From NCBI RefSeq assembly GCF_007786475.1, contig NZ_VNJJ01000006.1:238902-302901 (forward strand): 64,000 nucleotides of DNA, read 5' to 3'. This document shows positions 26,601-35,700 of this stretch, one piece after another (within the stretch, counting starts at the first letter, position 1; the number at the start of each line of letters is the position of its first letter). The notes beneath the pieces are model-generated. The model ran no database searches, had not been told where the DNA came from, and saw only the letters and a list, made by a program, of their open reading frames with translations. The stretch is from Cohnella terricola. GTDB taxonomy: Bacteria; Bacillota; Bacilli; Paenibacillales; Paenibacillaceae. A program made the translations under genes and the position numbers.

Positions 26601-27344
26601 TTGAAGATCGTGGGGATTATTGTAATAATTGTGATTTTGCTTATCTTTGGTCTGGTTACAGCAAGCAAGCGAATTGAGAAAAAGAATAAAAAATTGCGAA
26701 AAGAAATGGAGATGGCTAACCCTTTACCGAAGGAGAAACAGCATTTGCTTGCCTACGGTGCCAATCTCTCTCTTTACCGTTCTGAGTCGCCACGGATCCT
26801 GCCGGTGAAGGTGGATCACGAAACTTTAAAGGAAGGCCTTTCTTCAGTCTGGGACATCAGTAATCCGGAGGAAGCTGTACAAACCCTGGAATGGCTGCTT
26901 ACGGAAGGGCATCGTGCAAAGTTTGATCAACTCCTCACGGCGCTTCAAGCTGGCCAGACTTTTACAGAGGACGAAGTGGGGAAATCCCAGGAATGCTATG
27001 AATCAGCCCAAGAAGCGATAATGAAGAGGCTATCCTTTGAGAAAGCTGATTTTGACCGGGTGAATACCATTGCTGCCTGGGATTTTGACCGAGCTGTCAA
27101 TATTGCACGATGGAGCCACGTACTCGGTTATATAACCGAAGATCAGGCATGGGGCTATATAGAAAGAGCTGCTGATGATGCCAGCCGGATCTTCCATTCT
27201 TGGAAAGACTACTTTATTTCATTTGCTTTTGGCCGGGCACTTGCTTACGAGGGATACATATACGATATCATTTGGAATGGAAAAGAATTGCTGGGTGAAG
27301 CGGACTCGATCTGGAATGAATTTAGCATTAAGCGATCCGCTTAA
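26601..27344 (+). CDS. DUF1266 protein with N-terminal membrane helix
   Basis: This 247-residue protein probably starts at TTG 26601, which has GAGGAA at a workable distance; an upstream in-frame start would add 17 residues that read like leader noise. One strong transmembrane segment (residues ~3-20) is followed by a charged stalk (KRIEKKNKKLRKEMEM). The DUF1266 core follows: W-DI-N-EEA-TLEWLLTEGHRAKFD, then AAWDFDRAVNIARW-HVLGYITEDQAWGYI and F-SWKDYFISFAFGRAL. The function is unknown. A second DUF1266 gene lies at 39382, beside a J-domain protein, with the same LEWLL-GHR and SWRDYL landmarks. Confidence 0.8.
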   Translation: MKIVGIIVIIVILLIFGLVTASKRIEKKNKKLRKEMEMANPLPKEKQHLLAYGANLSLYRSESPRILPVKVDHETLKEGLSSVWDISNPEEAVQTLEWLLTEGHRAKFDQLLTALQAGQTFTEDEVGKSQECYESAQEAIMKRLSFEKADFDRVNTIAAWDFDRAVNIARWSHVLGYITEDQAWGYIERAADDASRIFHSWKDYFISFAFGRALAYEGYIYDIIWNGKELLGEADSIWNEFSIKRSA

Positions 27345-27365
27345 TGTTCCGAGAGGCCAAGTATC

Positions 27366-27422
27366 CTGCTATAAACTTGTGCCTTATTAGATTCTTTACA
27401 AAAAGAAGAAAGTTTATAGCAG
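27366..27422. other. Long-stem hairpin after the DUF1266 gene
   Basis: Inverted arms CTGCTATAAACTT (27366-27378) and AAGTTTATAGCAG (27410-27422) are perfect over 13 bp with a 31-base A/T-rich loop. It lies 22 bases after the stop codon and has no T run, so it may protect the mRNA end rather than terminate. Confidence 0.5.
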
Positions 27423-27453
27423 CTTCAAAATCATATGTAAGGATAAATGTTTA

Positions 27454-27480
27454 GCCGCCGCAACTTTGGCGGCTTTTTTT
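27454..27480 (+). terminator. Rho-independent terminator
   Basis: GCCGCC stem, 8-base loop, GGCGGC, then seven to nine T. It is the likely transcription end of the DUF1266 gene. The remaining 190 bases up to the chitinase hold an imperfect hairpin at 27571-27598 and a GGGAGGTGAG not followed by a usable gene. Confidence 0.9.
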
Positions 27481-27666
27481 TAACGCCAAAAAATCCAAAG
27501 TTATCCCTTGAAGAGGAATTTTATCCCTTATCCTACAAACCTATTAGTGCTTAAATATAGGCAATGGCACCCTTTTCGTCCCACGGAAAGGATGCTTATT
27601 TTTTGAGGGAGGTGAGCTTGCTCGGTTGAAACCGCTTCATTATTTCATTTCTTAGGAGGAATCTAA

Positions 27667-29406
27667 ATGAAGAAAATGGGAATCGGTTCATCGTTCGTCG
27701 CGAAGAGAGTGCTGTCTATGCTTGTTATCGCCGCCCTACTGATCACTTTAATCCCAGTCGTGACATCAGCTGCCAGCCGTGGCGAGTGGGCACCTAACAC
27801 GGCGTATGCCGTAAATGATACGGTTACTTACGGGGGGAAGACGTATTCCTGCATTCAAGCCCATACTTCCCTAACCGGCTGGGAACCACCTATCGTTCCA
27901 GCTCTATGGGGCCTTGTTCAAGGAGGCGATTCGCAAGCTCCCACGGCTCCATCCAACCTGCGGGTTACCGGAACCACCTCATCCAGCGTAGCGCTTGCTT
28001 GGAACGCCTCGACGGATAACGTCGGCGTGACCGGCTATGACGTTTATCGGGGCTCGACTATAGCCGGCAGTGTCTCCGGAAGCACGTTGACGTTTACGAA
28101 CACAGGGCTGAGCGCGGGCACGAACTATTCATTTACCGTCAGAGCAAAAGACGCAGCCGGCAACGTTTCGGCCGCAAGCAACTCCGTCAGCGCGACCACG
28201 AATTCTTCGGGCGGCGGCGATACGCAACCGCCTACCGTGCCAACGAATTTGATCGTAACGGGAACGACATCTTCCAGCGTTTCCCTGTCCTGGACGGCAT
28301 CAACGGACAATGTAGGCGTGACCGGTTATAACGTTTACAACGGTTCGGCTCTCGCTACGACCGTAACAGGAACGACGGCAACCGTCACAGGTCTCGCAGC
28401 AAGCACTACTTATTCTTTTACGGTGAAAGCAAAAGACGCAGCGGGCAATCTTTCGGCTGCCAGCTCGGTCGTGAGCGGAACAACCAAGTCTAGTAGCGGC
28501 GGGGGGAGCATTCCGAAGCACGTTCTGACCGGATACTGGCATAACTTCACGAACAACTCCTCGAACATCAAGCTCAGTGCCGTTCCGAGTCAGTACGATA
28601 TCATCGTGGTCTCATTCGCGGATATGGACATGAGCAATCCGGGCGGCGTGACGTTCAGCGTCGATCCAGGGCTATCATCAGCTCTTGGCGGTTACACCAA
28701 TGCCAACCTCATCAGTGATATTCAGGCAAAGCAAGCTGCCGGAAAAAAAGTCATCCTGTCGATCGGCGGGGAGAAAGGCAACGTCAATCTAAACAGCGCA
28801 TCACCTAATGTCAGTAATTTCGTCAACAGTATGTACGGCCTTATCACCCAATTCGGATTCGACGGCATCGATATCGACTTGGAAAACGGAATGAATGTGA
28901 CGAACTTATCGAACGCCGTACGCCAGCTTCAACAAAAGGTCGGAGCCGGCTTTATTCTGACGATGGCACCGCAGACGATTGACATGCAATACCAAAATTC
29001 ATCCTATATGCAACTGTATACGAACCTGAAGGACATCACGACTGTCATCAACGTTCAATACTACAACTCCGGATGCATGCTCGGGCGCGACGGCAAATGC
29101 TACTCCCAAGGAACAGTGGATTTCTTAACCGCGCTGACTGATCTTACGCTGCAATGGGTCGCTCCTTCCCAGCTCGGGCTCGGATTGCCGGCCACGCCGT
29201 CGGCTGCCGGAGGCGGTTACGTTTCCCCAACGACTGTCAACAACGCCTTGCAATGCCTGGCAACAGGAGCTAGCTGCGGAAACTATAAACCCGTGGCCAA
29301 ATACCCGGATATTCGCGGCGCCATGACCTGGTCGATCAACTGGGACAACACGAGCGGCTACAACTTCGCGAATACGGTGAAGCCATTCCTCAGCAATATG
29401 CCGTAA
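27667..29406 (+). CDS. Secreted GH18 chitinase with CBM5/12 and two FN3 domains (ChiD-like)
   Basis: This 579-residue chitinase hydrolyses chitin outside the cell. Signal peptide to about residue 36 (TSAAS), CBM5/12 chitin-binding module (~39-86, with WAPNTAYAVNDTVTYGGKTY), FN3 domains (~93-178 and ~189-274), Gly/Ser linkers, then GH18 (~284-577) with the catalytic motif DGIDIDLE and acid Glu 406. AGGAGG seven bases before the ATG sets the start. The FN3 repeats (W-ASTDNVGVTGY) closely resemble the FN3 in the enzyme at the window start, so the modules share ancestry. It is a single gene with its own terminator. Confidence 0.95.
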   Translation: MKKMGIGSSFVAKRVLSMLVIAALLITLIPVVTSAASRGEWAPNTAYAVNDTVTYGGKTYSCIQAHTSLTGWEPPIVPALWGLVQGGDSQAPTAPSNLRVTGTTSSSVALAWNASTDNVGVTGYDVYRGSTIAGSVSGSTLTFTNTGLSAGTNYSFTVRAKDAAGNVSAASNSVSATTNSSGGGDTQPPTVPTNLIVTGTTSSSVSLSWTASTDNVGVTGYNVYNGSALATTVTGTTATVTGLAASTTYSFTVKAKDAAGNLSAASSVVSGTTKSSSGGGSIPKHVLTGYWHNFTNNSSNIKLSAVPSQYDIIVVSFADMDMSNPGGVTFSVDPGLSSALGGYTNANLISDIQAKQAAGKKVILSIGGEKGNVNLNSASPNVSNFVNSMYGLITQFGFDGIDIDLENGMNVTNLSNAVRQLQQKVGAGFILTMAPQTIDMQYQNSSYMQLYTNLKDITTVINVQYYNSGCMLGRDGKCYSQGTVDFLTALTDLTLQWVAPSQLGLGLPATPSAAGGGYVSPTTVNNALQCLATGASCGNYKPVAKYPDIRGAMTWSINWDNTSGYNFANTVKPFLSNMP

Positions 29407-29410
29407 AGTC

Positions 29411-29452
29411 CAGAGATAAAGCCCATCCTTCATAGGTTGGGCTTTATCTCTG
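29411..29452 (+). terminator. Hairpin terminator of the chitinase
   Basis: 18-bp stem (CAGAGATAAAGCCCATCC and its complement) with one mismatch and a TTCATA loop, starting five bases after the stop codon. The stem is unusually long; a T run is lacking. Confidence 0.75.
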
Positions 29453-29469
29453 AATTATGTATTAAGAGC

Positions 29470-29498
29470 TTGCATATTGGCTCGAACTGCTGTATTAT
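29470..29498 (+). promoter_or_regulatory. Promoter of the initiator tRNA
   Basis: TTGCAT (29470-29475), 17-base spacer, TATTAT (29493-29498). Predicted transcription start is about 40 bases before the tRNA. Confidence 0.7.
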
Positions 29499-29546
29499 GA
29501 GACTCCTGGCCAACGTTAAATATCGAATCATGCTTAGTTATTCTAT

Positions 29547-29623
<77 letters not shown>

Positions 29624-29653
29624 ACTTATCATTCAAGCTCGGCACATATAGCA

Positions 29654-29697
29654 AAATTCCTTCAACCCACTGAACGTGGATTAAAGGAATTTTTTTT
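29654..29697 (+). terminator. Terminator after the tRNA
   Basis: Stem AAATTCCTT / AAGGAATTT with inner ACCCAC / GTGG pairing, then eight T. Confidence 0.88.
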
Positions 29698-29743
29698 ATT
29701 TTATAACATCCCCTGTTCCCTCGAGCGATAACAGATCTGTCTA

Positions 29744-30106
29744 TTATTTGTATAACACCTTATCTACATTGTACTTAGCTTTATAATCGTTGATAATGTA
29801 CGTCTCGTAAATTTCTCTGTGGACGGGGTCCTCAACCAAGCAAACCTCTATCTTGGTCACTTCCTCCCGATGCTCCTTCATGACCGACACCGTATCCTCG
29901 AAATGCTTCTTGATTCGTGGTCTTAGCTTCCGCGCCTTGCCGACGAATAGGAGCTCATCCTTATCATTGTAGAACATGAAGATCCCCGCTTTATCTCTAG
30001 GAATCAGAATAAAATCCGTAAACCCGTAAATATGGCTTAATTCAGGAGCCTCCTGCTTGTATATCGTGACTTCCGGTGTTGGTATCGTGATTTGAATCAT
30101 GAACAT
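29744..30106 (-). CDS. GIY-YIG domain protein
   Basis: This 120-residue protein is a single GIY-YIG-like domain: the two motif strands read AGIFMFYN (GIF for GIY) and ELLFVGKARKLRPRIKKHF (FVG for YIG), with the conserved Arg following. A Glu (REIYETYIINDYKAKYN) stands where the metal-binding Glu is expected. GIY-YIG domains cleave DNA, as in UvrC and small stand-alone nucleases of unknown role. Two ATGs six bases apart fit the AGAGAG site; I kept the outer one. Directly beyond its start lies the DbpA relic. Confidence 0.8.
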   Translation of the reverse strand: MFMIQITIPTPEVTIYKQEAPELSHIYGFTDFILIPRDKAGIFMFYNDKDELLFVGKARKLRPRIKKHFEDTVSVMKEHREEVTKIEVCLVEDPVHREIYETYIINDYKAKYNVDKVLYK

Positions 30107-30129
30107 TCACTCTCTCTTCTGCGTCTTTT

Positions 30130-30240
30130 TTATTTCCTATTCGCCTCATAAACCTTCAGCTGCTGGCCTTTGATCGTCGTATCCTTCATTTTATCAAGAA
30201 CGAGGGGTACTTTGCCATTGATAATATCCACGTAGGAGGC
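30130..30240 (-). pseudogene. Relic of a DbpA/YxiN-type RNA helicase C-terminus
   Basis: Minus-strand reading gives 36 codons ending in a stop: [16 protein letters not shown], then [20 protein letters not shown]. This matches the last part of the 23S-rRNA-binding domain of DbpA/YxiN helicases (Y-V-D/E-I-L-N-G-K-G...L-K-x-x-T-I-K-G-x-x-L-K-V). No start codon exists, and upstream homology ends exactly where the neighbouring AT-rich reductase gene ends, so the rest of the helicase was deleted or replaced. Confidence 0.6.
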
Positions 30241-30241
30241 G

Positions 30242-30787
30242 TTAAAAATGATAAATTAATTGTACAACGCCCGAGGAGAACGTTCTTGTATTAACCATTT
30301 TTAAATTCAACCTCTGTTTTATATCCACAAACAGCGGTTTCCCTTCTCCCAAAACAACAGGGTGAACAGATAATCTAAATTCATCAACAAGTCCTAAATT
30401 GATAAAAGTTGTAATCAGACTTGCTCCACCATATAGCCAGATGTCTTTACCAGGCTTATTCTTTAATTTATTTACTTCTTCAAGAATACTATCATTTATG
30501 AATACTGCTTTATTATCAGTCCCCTTTTGCGTCCTGGAAAACACATATTTCTCTTTACTATGAACCAATTCCCAAAATTCTTTTTCAGAATCCATATGTT
30601 CATTTTCCGGAGTAAATTGTCCCCATAAATCGTAGCTTTTTCTCCCATATAAAATGGTATCAATTTGATTTAAAAAATGAATAAACCCCATCTCAGAGTC
30701 CATAATGCACCAATCAACTTCACCATTTTTCCCTTCAATAAAACCATCTAAAGTAACCGCTAAATCTAAAATAATTCTACGTTTCAT
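30242..30787 (-). CDS. Dihydrofolate reductase-family (RibD C-terminal-like) protein, AT-rich
   Basis: This 181-residue protein has AAAGGAG before the ATG. It shows the RibD_C/DHFR fold order: [73 protein letters not shown]. The NADPH site (Gly-Gly of YGGASL) is intact. Such stand-alone proteins are common in Firmicutes and mostly uncharacterised. Its A/T-rich codons contrast with the neighbours, and its stop abuts the truncated DbpA relic, suggesting it arrived by transfer. Confidence 0.85.
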   Translation of the reverse strand: MKRRIILDLAVTLDGFIEGKNGEVDWCIMDSEMGFIHFLNQIDTILYGRKSYDLWGQFTPENEHMDSEKEFWELVHSKEKYVFSRTQKGTDNKAVFINDSILEEVNKLKNKPGKDIWLYGGASLITTFINLGLVDEFRLSVHPVVLGEGKPLFVDIKQRLNLKMVNTRTFSSGVVQLIYHF

Positions 30788-30957
30788 GATTTGTTACTCC
30801 TTTCATTAATCTACCACCCATTTTAGACCTCAAATATGTCACCTTATGTCATCTTAATAAAAGAGAGGATATCTTTTTAACAATGCTGTCCGCGATTCTG
30901 TCTGTAACGGCAAATAAGGCCATCCTTGTTAGGATAGCCTCTATTTGCTCATGACAA

Positions 30958-31323
30958 TCACATCACCGTTCCTGTTTCTTCCTCTGCCTTATCCGACTCT
31001 TTCCGTAGATATGCGCCATATTCCTGAGTCCACGTCCACATGGCAGCGAAAATCGGCTGAAGGCCCTGCCCGGCCACCGTTAAATCGTATTCAACATGTA
31101 ACGGCACACCGGGGTACAACGTGCGCGTGATGAGTCTCTTCTCCTCAAGCAGGCGCAGTCGGTCTGTCAATGTTTTGGGGCTAATCGGATGCAACCTACG
31201 GCGCAATTCTCCGAACCGTCGGTTACCGTTAAACAACTCGTACAAGAGAAGGATCATCCACTTACTATCCAGTATTTCAAGAATCGGCTCGACTGTCCCA
31301 GGACAAGATTGATCCATTTCCAT
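30958..31323 (-). CDS. HxlR-family transcriptional regulator
   Basis: This 121-residue winged-helix regulator starts at MEMDQSCPG; GGAGG lies eight bases before that ATG, whereas an ATG five codons upstream has none. Family marks: conserved Cys-Pro (residues 7-8), LEILDSKWMILLLYELF, RFGELRRRLHPISPKTLTDRLRLLEEKRLI, and the wing VEYDLTVAGQGL. The single N-terminal Cys is the redox or electrophile sensor in YodB-like members. It is divergent from the reductase at 31455 and likely controls it. A TAGTT-N10-AACTA inverted repeat (31338-31357) in the gap is a possible operator. Confidence 0.88.
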   Translation of the reverse strand: MEMDQSCPGTVEPILEILDSKWMILLLYELFNGNRRFGELRRRLHPISPKTLTDRLRLLEEKRLITRTLYPGVPLHVEYDLTVAGQGLQPIFAAMWTWTQEYGAYLRKESDKAEEETGTVM

Positions 31324-31337
31324 TCGTAAATCCTCCA

Positions 31338-31357
31338 TAGTTCATTTTTTGAAACTA
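31338..31357. promoter_or_regulatory. Candidate HxlR operator
   Basis: TAGTT (31338-31342) and AACTA (31353-31357) form 5-bp inverted arms, with partial inner TTCA/TGAA symmetry, between the HxlR gene and the divergent reductase. Half-sites are short, so this is tentative. Confidence 0.3.
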
Positions 31358-31454
31358 TTGCACTTAAATGTAACTACTTTTCAAATGTACCATATATCCG
31401 ATAAGATGTGGACCAGGGAATAATAATGAACAGAATACAAGGAGGAGTATTACA

Positions 31455-31964
31455 ATGAAAACAATTTTATGGGCAACTTTAACTGCTAACGGCAATTATG
31501 CGCAATCCGGTCCTGAAAATCCGCCGAAAAAAGAAGCATTAGCAGACTTCGCAACACACGCTCAAGCTGCAGGGAATTTTATTGTCGGGCGGCGGACTTT
31601 CGAGGCTATGCGCGGAAATGGCGGCGGAGGGCCCTTTGGCGAAGTGGATATCGTCGTAGTATCGAAGAACGCCTCAGAAATTCCGGGAGTAACAGTGGTG
31701 CGGTCGCCTCAGGAAGCCTTGAGCTACTTGCAGCAAAAAGGCCATCAAACCGCGCTCATTAGTGGCGGTGCCGATATCCATAATTCGTTTCTAGGCCAAG
31801 ACCTTGTAGACGAAGTAATTTTTAATGTGGCGCCTGTGTTGGAAGGTAAAGGGCTAAATCTTCTAATCAACAAAGATAACTACCAGTATAAGCATGTAAA
31901 ATTGCTAGGCTGCAAGCCCCTTGGCGGCGACGTTATTCAACTGCGTTATGCGATTGACCGATAA
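31455..31964 (+). CDS. Dihydrofolate reductase-family (RibD C-terminal-like) protein
   Basis: This 169-residue protein has AAGGAGGAG before its ATG. It shares the RibD_C fold: ILWATLTANGNYAQSG, FIVGRRTFEAMRGNG, TALISGGADIHNSFLGQDLVDEVIFNVAPVLEGKGLNLL. It is only distantly related to the copy at 30242. Divergent transcription from an HxlR regulator suggests induction by a reactive compound; the reaction is probably an NADPH-dependent reduction of unknown substrate. Confidence 0.87.
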   Translation: MKTILWATLTANGNYAQSGPENPPKKEALADFATHAQAAGNFIVGRRTFEAMRGNGGGGPFGEVDIVVVSKNASEIPGVTVVRSPQEALSYLQQKGHQTALISGGADIHNSFLGQDLVDEVIFNVAPVLEGKGLNLLINKDNYQYKHVKLLGCKPLGGDVIQLRYAIDR

Positions 31965-32015
31965 ACGGTTCGTCGCCCCCTAGCGGTTATTGAACTGGGT
32001 TCCAGCAATCGACTG

Positions 32016-32537
32016 TTGAAGCTCTCCACAAACGCACAATCACTCGCAAAGAAAAGTGAATATCCTGATGATAATCGTCCGGCCTTCATTATGTTTGAGG
32101 AGATGGTTATCATCGATCGTTTCTGGGCGTACGCCGACCCGAAATACAGTTTCTCGCTTAAACTTCCGAGATGGTGGAAACCCTATATCGTCGTAAAAAG
32201 GACAAATCATCCCGGAGATGCGCAACATGCCCTATTTTTCCGCTTTAAGTACAAAGGGAAAGTATATCAAGAGGTTCTCGGTATATACGTCTTTCGGATG
32301 ACCTTGCAACAATGGCGCAAAAGAGGCTTCAACGATTCTCCTTACGTGGTGCTTGCCAGCCGCAACGGCAACATTTTTGCCTATTTGACGCCGGAAGAGC
32401 TTCCTAGCGAGTTTCTCAATAAATCCGGCAACGACTTTGATTATCGAAAATACGGCAAACAGATTAGGCTAATGAAGCGTATGGTGAACGACAACGTTCC
32501 AAAAGTCGTCAAAACGTTCCGGTTTATCGCAAAATGA
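32016..32537 (+). CDS. Hypothetical protein with uncertain start, possibly a fragment
   Basis: I do not recognise this 173-residue reading. The C-terminal ~140 residues look like a folded, basic/aromatic domain (AYADPKYSFSLKLPRWWKPYIVV, HALFFRFKYKGKVYQEVLGIYVF, YVVLASRNGNIFAYLTPEEL). No start codon with a ribosome site exists: the TTG at 32016 is bare, and an ATG at 32103 touches its GAGGAG. The frame is the same as that of the preceding reductase and stays open back to that gene's stop. It could be the 3' part of a truncated gene. A terminator follows 28 bases after the stop. Confidence 0.5.
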   Translation: MKLSTNAQSLAKKSEYPDDNRPAFIMFEEMVIIDRFWAYADPKYSFSLKLPRWWKPYIVVKRTNHPGDAQHALFFRFKYKGKVYQEVLGIYVFRMTLQQWRKRGFNDSPYVVLASRNGNIFAYLTPEELPSEFLNKSGNDFDYRKYGKQIRLMKRMVNDNVPKVVKTFRFIAK

Positions 32538-32565
32538 AGCGGATATTGAAGATGTCCTTATTATT

Positions 32566-32590
32566 AGGCGCTATCCAGTGGATAGCGCCT
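32566..32590 (+). terminator. Rho-independent terminator
   Basis: Perfect 11-bp stem AGGCGCTATCC / GGATAGCGCCT, AGT loop, then TTATT. Confidence 0.85.
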
Positions 32591-32756
32591 TTATTCTTGA
32601 TCCTACGCCAAGCCCCCTTTCGAGGAGTTGCATTCTTTACAAAAAGTTGGACATTTAATGCACATATTATTAAATTGTTTTGCCTTTTTACCCGGAACTA
32701 TAATGAATTCGCAGCACGTTTGTATGCGCTATCATTTTGGAATCGGGGGGATTTAG

Positions 32757-35700
32757 TTGACACTCAGTTGGCTCAAATCAGTCGCTCTAGCCACAGTATT
32801 AATTGTTGGATTGATACCGTTCGGCGCGCCAATGACGTCCGCGGCAGCAGCATCGAGTTCGGCGGTATCGATCGAACAATCCGGCGACGTCGTTACGGCA
32901 ACGAATGGAATGCTTACAATCACTTACGATTTGTCGACTGGCAAAGGTAACTTCAACGCCGGCACGACTCGCATCATGAGTGACTTCTATTCGAATTACG
33001 AAGTCGACGGCAGTACGACGCGCATCAACTCTTACGACGCTGATGCAAGCACGGCGACTTGGTCCAATGTCGGCACCAATGGAACCGATAAATACGGGAC
33101 AGGTCAGATGCTAACTATCACGAACGATTTTGCTTCGGGCTCGAGTATGGTGCTCAATCTATCCTTGTACGAAGGTAAACCGTTCGCGCTCGTAAGTATG
33201 ACAGTGAACAGTGGCACCTCGCAAACCATCAGCGTCATGGAGCCGATCGCAGCGGATAACCTGGACATTGGCTACGGTACGGATAAACGTATTTATACCG
33301 CGCCCTATAACAACAATACTGATTTCGGAGTTGCTCCAGTCAATGACTTTGGCCACAGCGAGAACGGCTACGATCGTCCAGAAGGATTAGATGTGAAATG
33401 GGCTCCATTCAACGGGACGAGTTATTGGGTTGCCGCCATGTTCGACAATACGAACAAGCACGGCTTTATCGGTGGAGCCGCCACGACGTTTAAGTGGAAG
33501 AGCATGGAATTCCTTAGCCCAGCTACGTCCGCTAACGGTCCATTGACGGGCTTCTCTCTCTACAACGCTGGCGGCACGCAAAGCGGAACCTCCGTAGATT
33601 CCGACCTGTTTTTCCTAGGCTACTACGATGATTATCGCGATGGCTTAGAGCAATACGGCAGTACGTATGCGATCGGGGATCCAAGGCTCAAGTGGGACCA
33701 TGGCGTCCCAATGGGCTACAACACTTACTACACCTACTACGGCTTGGTGACAAACGAGTCCATGCATGCGATGGTCGATTATTTTTACGACAATCTGAAG
33801 TCGCTCGGCTATACGTATATGAATTTGGACTGCTGCTTCAGAGGTCCGTCAGGTAATGGCACGAGCGACGACGTAAGAGACTATGCCAACTATGTGCATA
33901 GCAAAGGCATGAAAGCCGGCGGATATGCTGTTCCGTTCGCCATATGGTCGGGTCTGGATGAAATCGTTCCAGAAGCTCCGAATTATACCTATGGCGATAT
34001 TGCGCTGAGGGACGATAACGGCGATCCGATTAAGACTTATTTAAGCACATATATCGTCGACGCCACCCATCCGGGCGGTCAAGCCTTTATCAGACACCAG
34101 ATGGAAGAATATTTCGTCAACACGGGCATTGACTATGTCAAGCTGGATTTTCTCGACTTTGGTATGTTCGAGGGAAAACACTACGATCCAACCATGAACG
34201 GCATCCAAGCTTATCGCCTTGGCATGCAGATTGCCCGCGACGCGCTGCTATCTGCGGGAGATCGCGATATTTTTATCAACGAATCCATCGCTCCGCTTCT
34301 TCCGTCCGGTTATGCCCATGGGAGAAGATCGGGCGTCGATACGACGATTGAACTGTGGGATTGGGACACGAATAATAAACTTTATTCGGGAATCGAGCGC
34401 CAGGCGCTGAACGCGGCGGCCTCTTGGTGGACGAACGGAACTTTGTACGAATACAACGATCCTGATATGGCCATCCCGGAAAACATCGCGAACGGATTTA
34501 ATAAATATCCACTGAACGAAAGCCGCCTGAAATCGACCATCGACTTTTTGGGAGGCGGGCATCTCATTCTAGGTGACAATATGCCTTTTGTCTCCGAAGA
34601 TAGGTATAGCGCTTACCTTAACCCTGCGTTAATCGATATCGCCAAGCAAGGCATGGCGGCCAGACCGGTCTCCATGACGAATATTACCAACAAGCTTGAG
34701 CATTCTCCGTCTCTGGTCTATTCGACAGATCGTAACGGCGATAAGCTCGTCGGCATGTCCAACTGGAACCTGAACGGATCGACAACGAATACGGTTACGT
34801 TCTCCGATCTCGGTCTAAGCCCGACGGAGCAGTATACGATTACGGAGCTTTACAGCGGCACGAATCTAGGTGCGTTTACGGGTAGCTACACCCGGAATCA
34901 ACTGAGTGGCGAATCTGTCATTCTCCGGATTTCGACGACAAGCTCCTCGTTGCCGCCGACACCGCCGCCGGTGAACCTCGCTATTGGTATGCCGGCTGCC
35001 GCATCCTCCGAATATGATAATTATTGGTATGCCGCATGGAATGCGAGAGATGGCGACGAAGGAACGCGTTGGAGCGCGTCACAGGTTGACAATCAATGGC
35101 TCGAAATCGACCTTCAGAACGAGACGGATGTCAACCGCGTCATCATTAAGGAAGATGGCGGCGGCGGTCAATATTTCCCTAATGTGACTTGGTCGCTGCA
35201 ATACTGGGACGGCACGGATTATGTAAATATAACGAAAGGCTACACGTTAGGAGATAAGCGCGTTATTGATTTTCCGACTATCTCGACCTCGAAGATCCGG
35301 TTGTACATGGGTAAAAACCGGTTCCTTCCTTCTATTAAAGAGCTTGAAATCTATAACATACCTGGCAATACCGGGTACATCATCGATCAGGATAATAGCT
35401 CAGCACCGTATATGAAGCAATCAGATATTAGTGCGGGCATGCAGCGGATGCAAACATTTTCGATTACTTCCACTAGCCTGCCTAAGATTGATGTTTACCT
35501 CTATGAGAACTACGTTAATGACGTTCCGGAGGATAATTACTATATCGATATCGTAGAACTCGATGCGAATAACCAACCATCGAAAAAGCTGTTTAAGGCA
35601 TCGTTAGCTTCCAATAACATTCCAGGCGATCCAACTCCGTATTCCATCTATCCGCGGCTAACAGGCCTCGATACGACGAAGAAATACGGTATCGTTCTCC

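Noticed and set aside
27571..27666. Possible riboswitch before the chitinase (hairpin GCACCCTTTT...GAAAGGATGC)
   Set aside because: I compared it with the c-di-GMP-I and ydaO consensus features from memory and the conserved core bases are missing.
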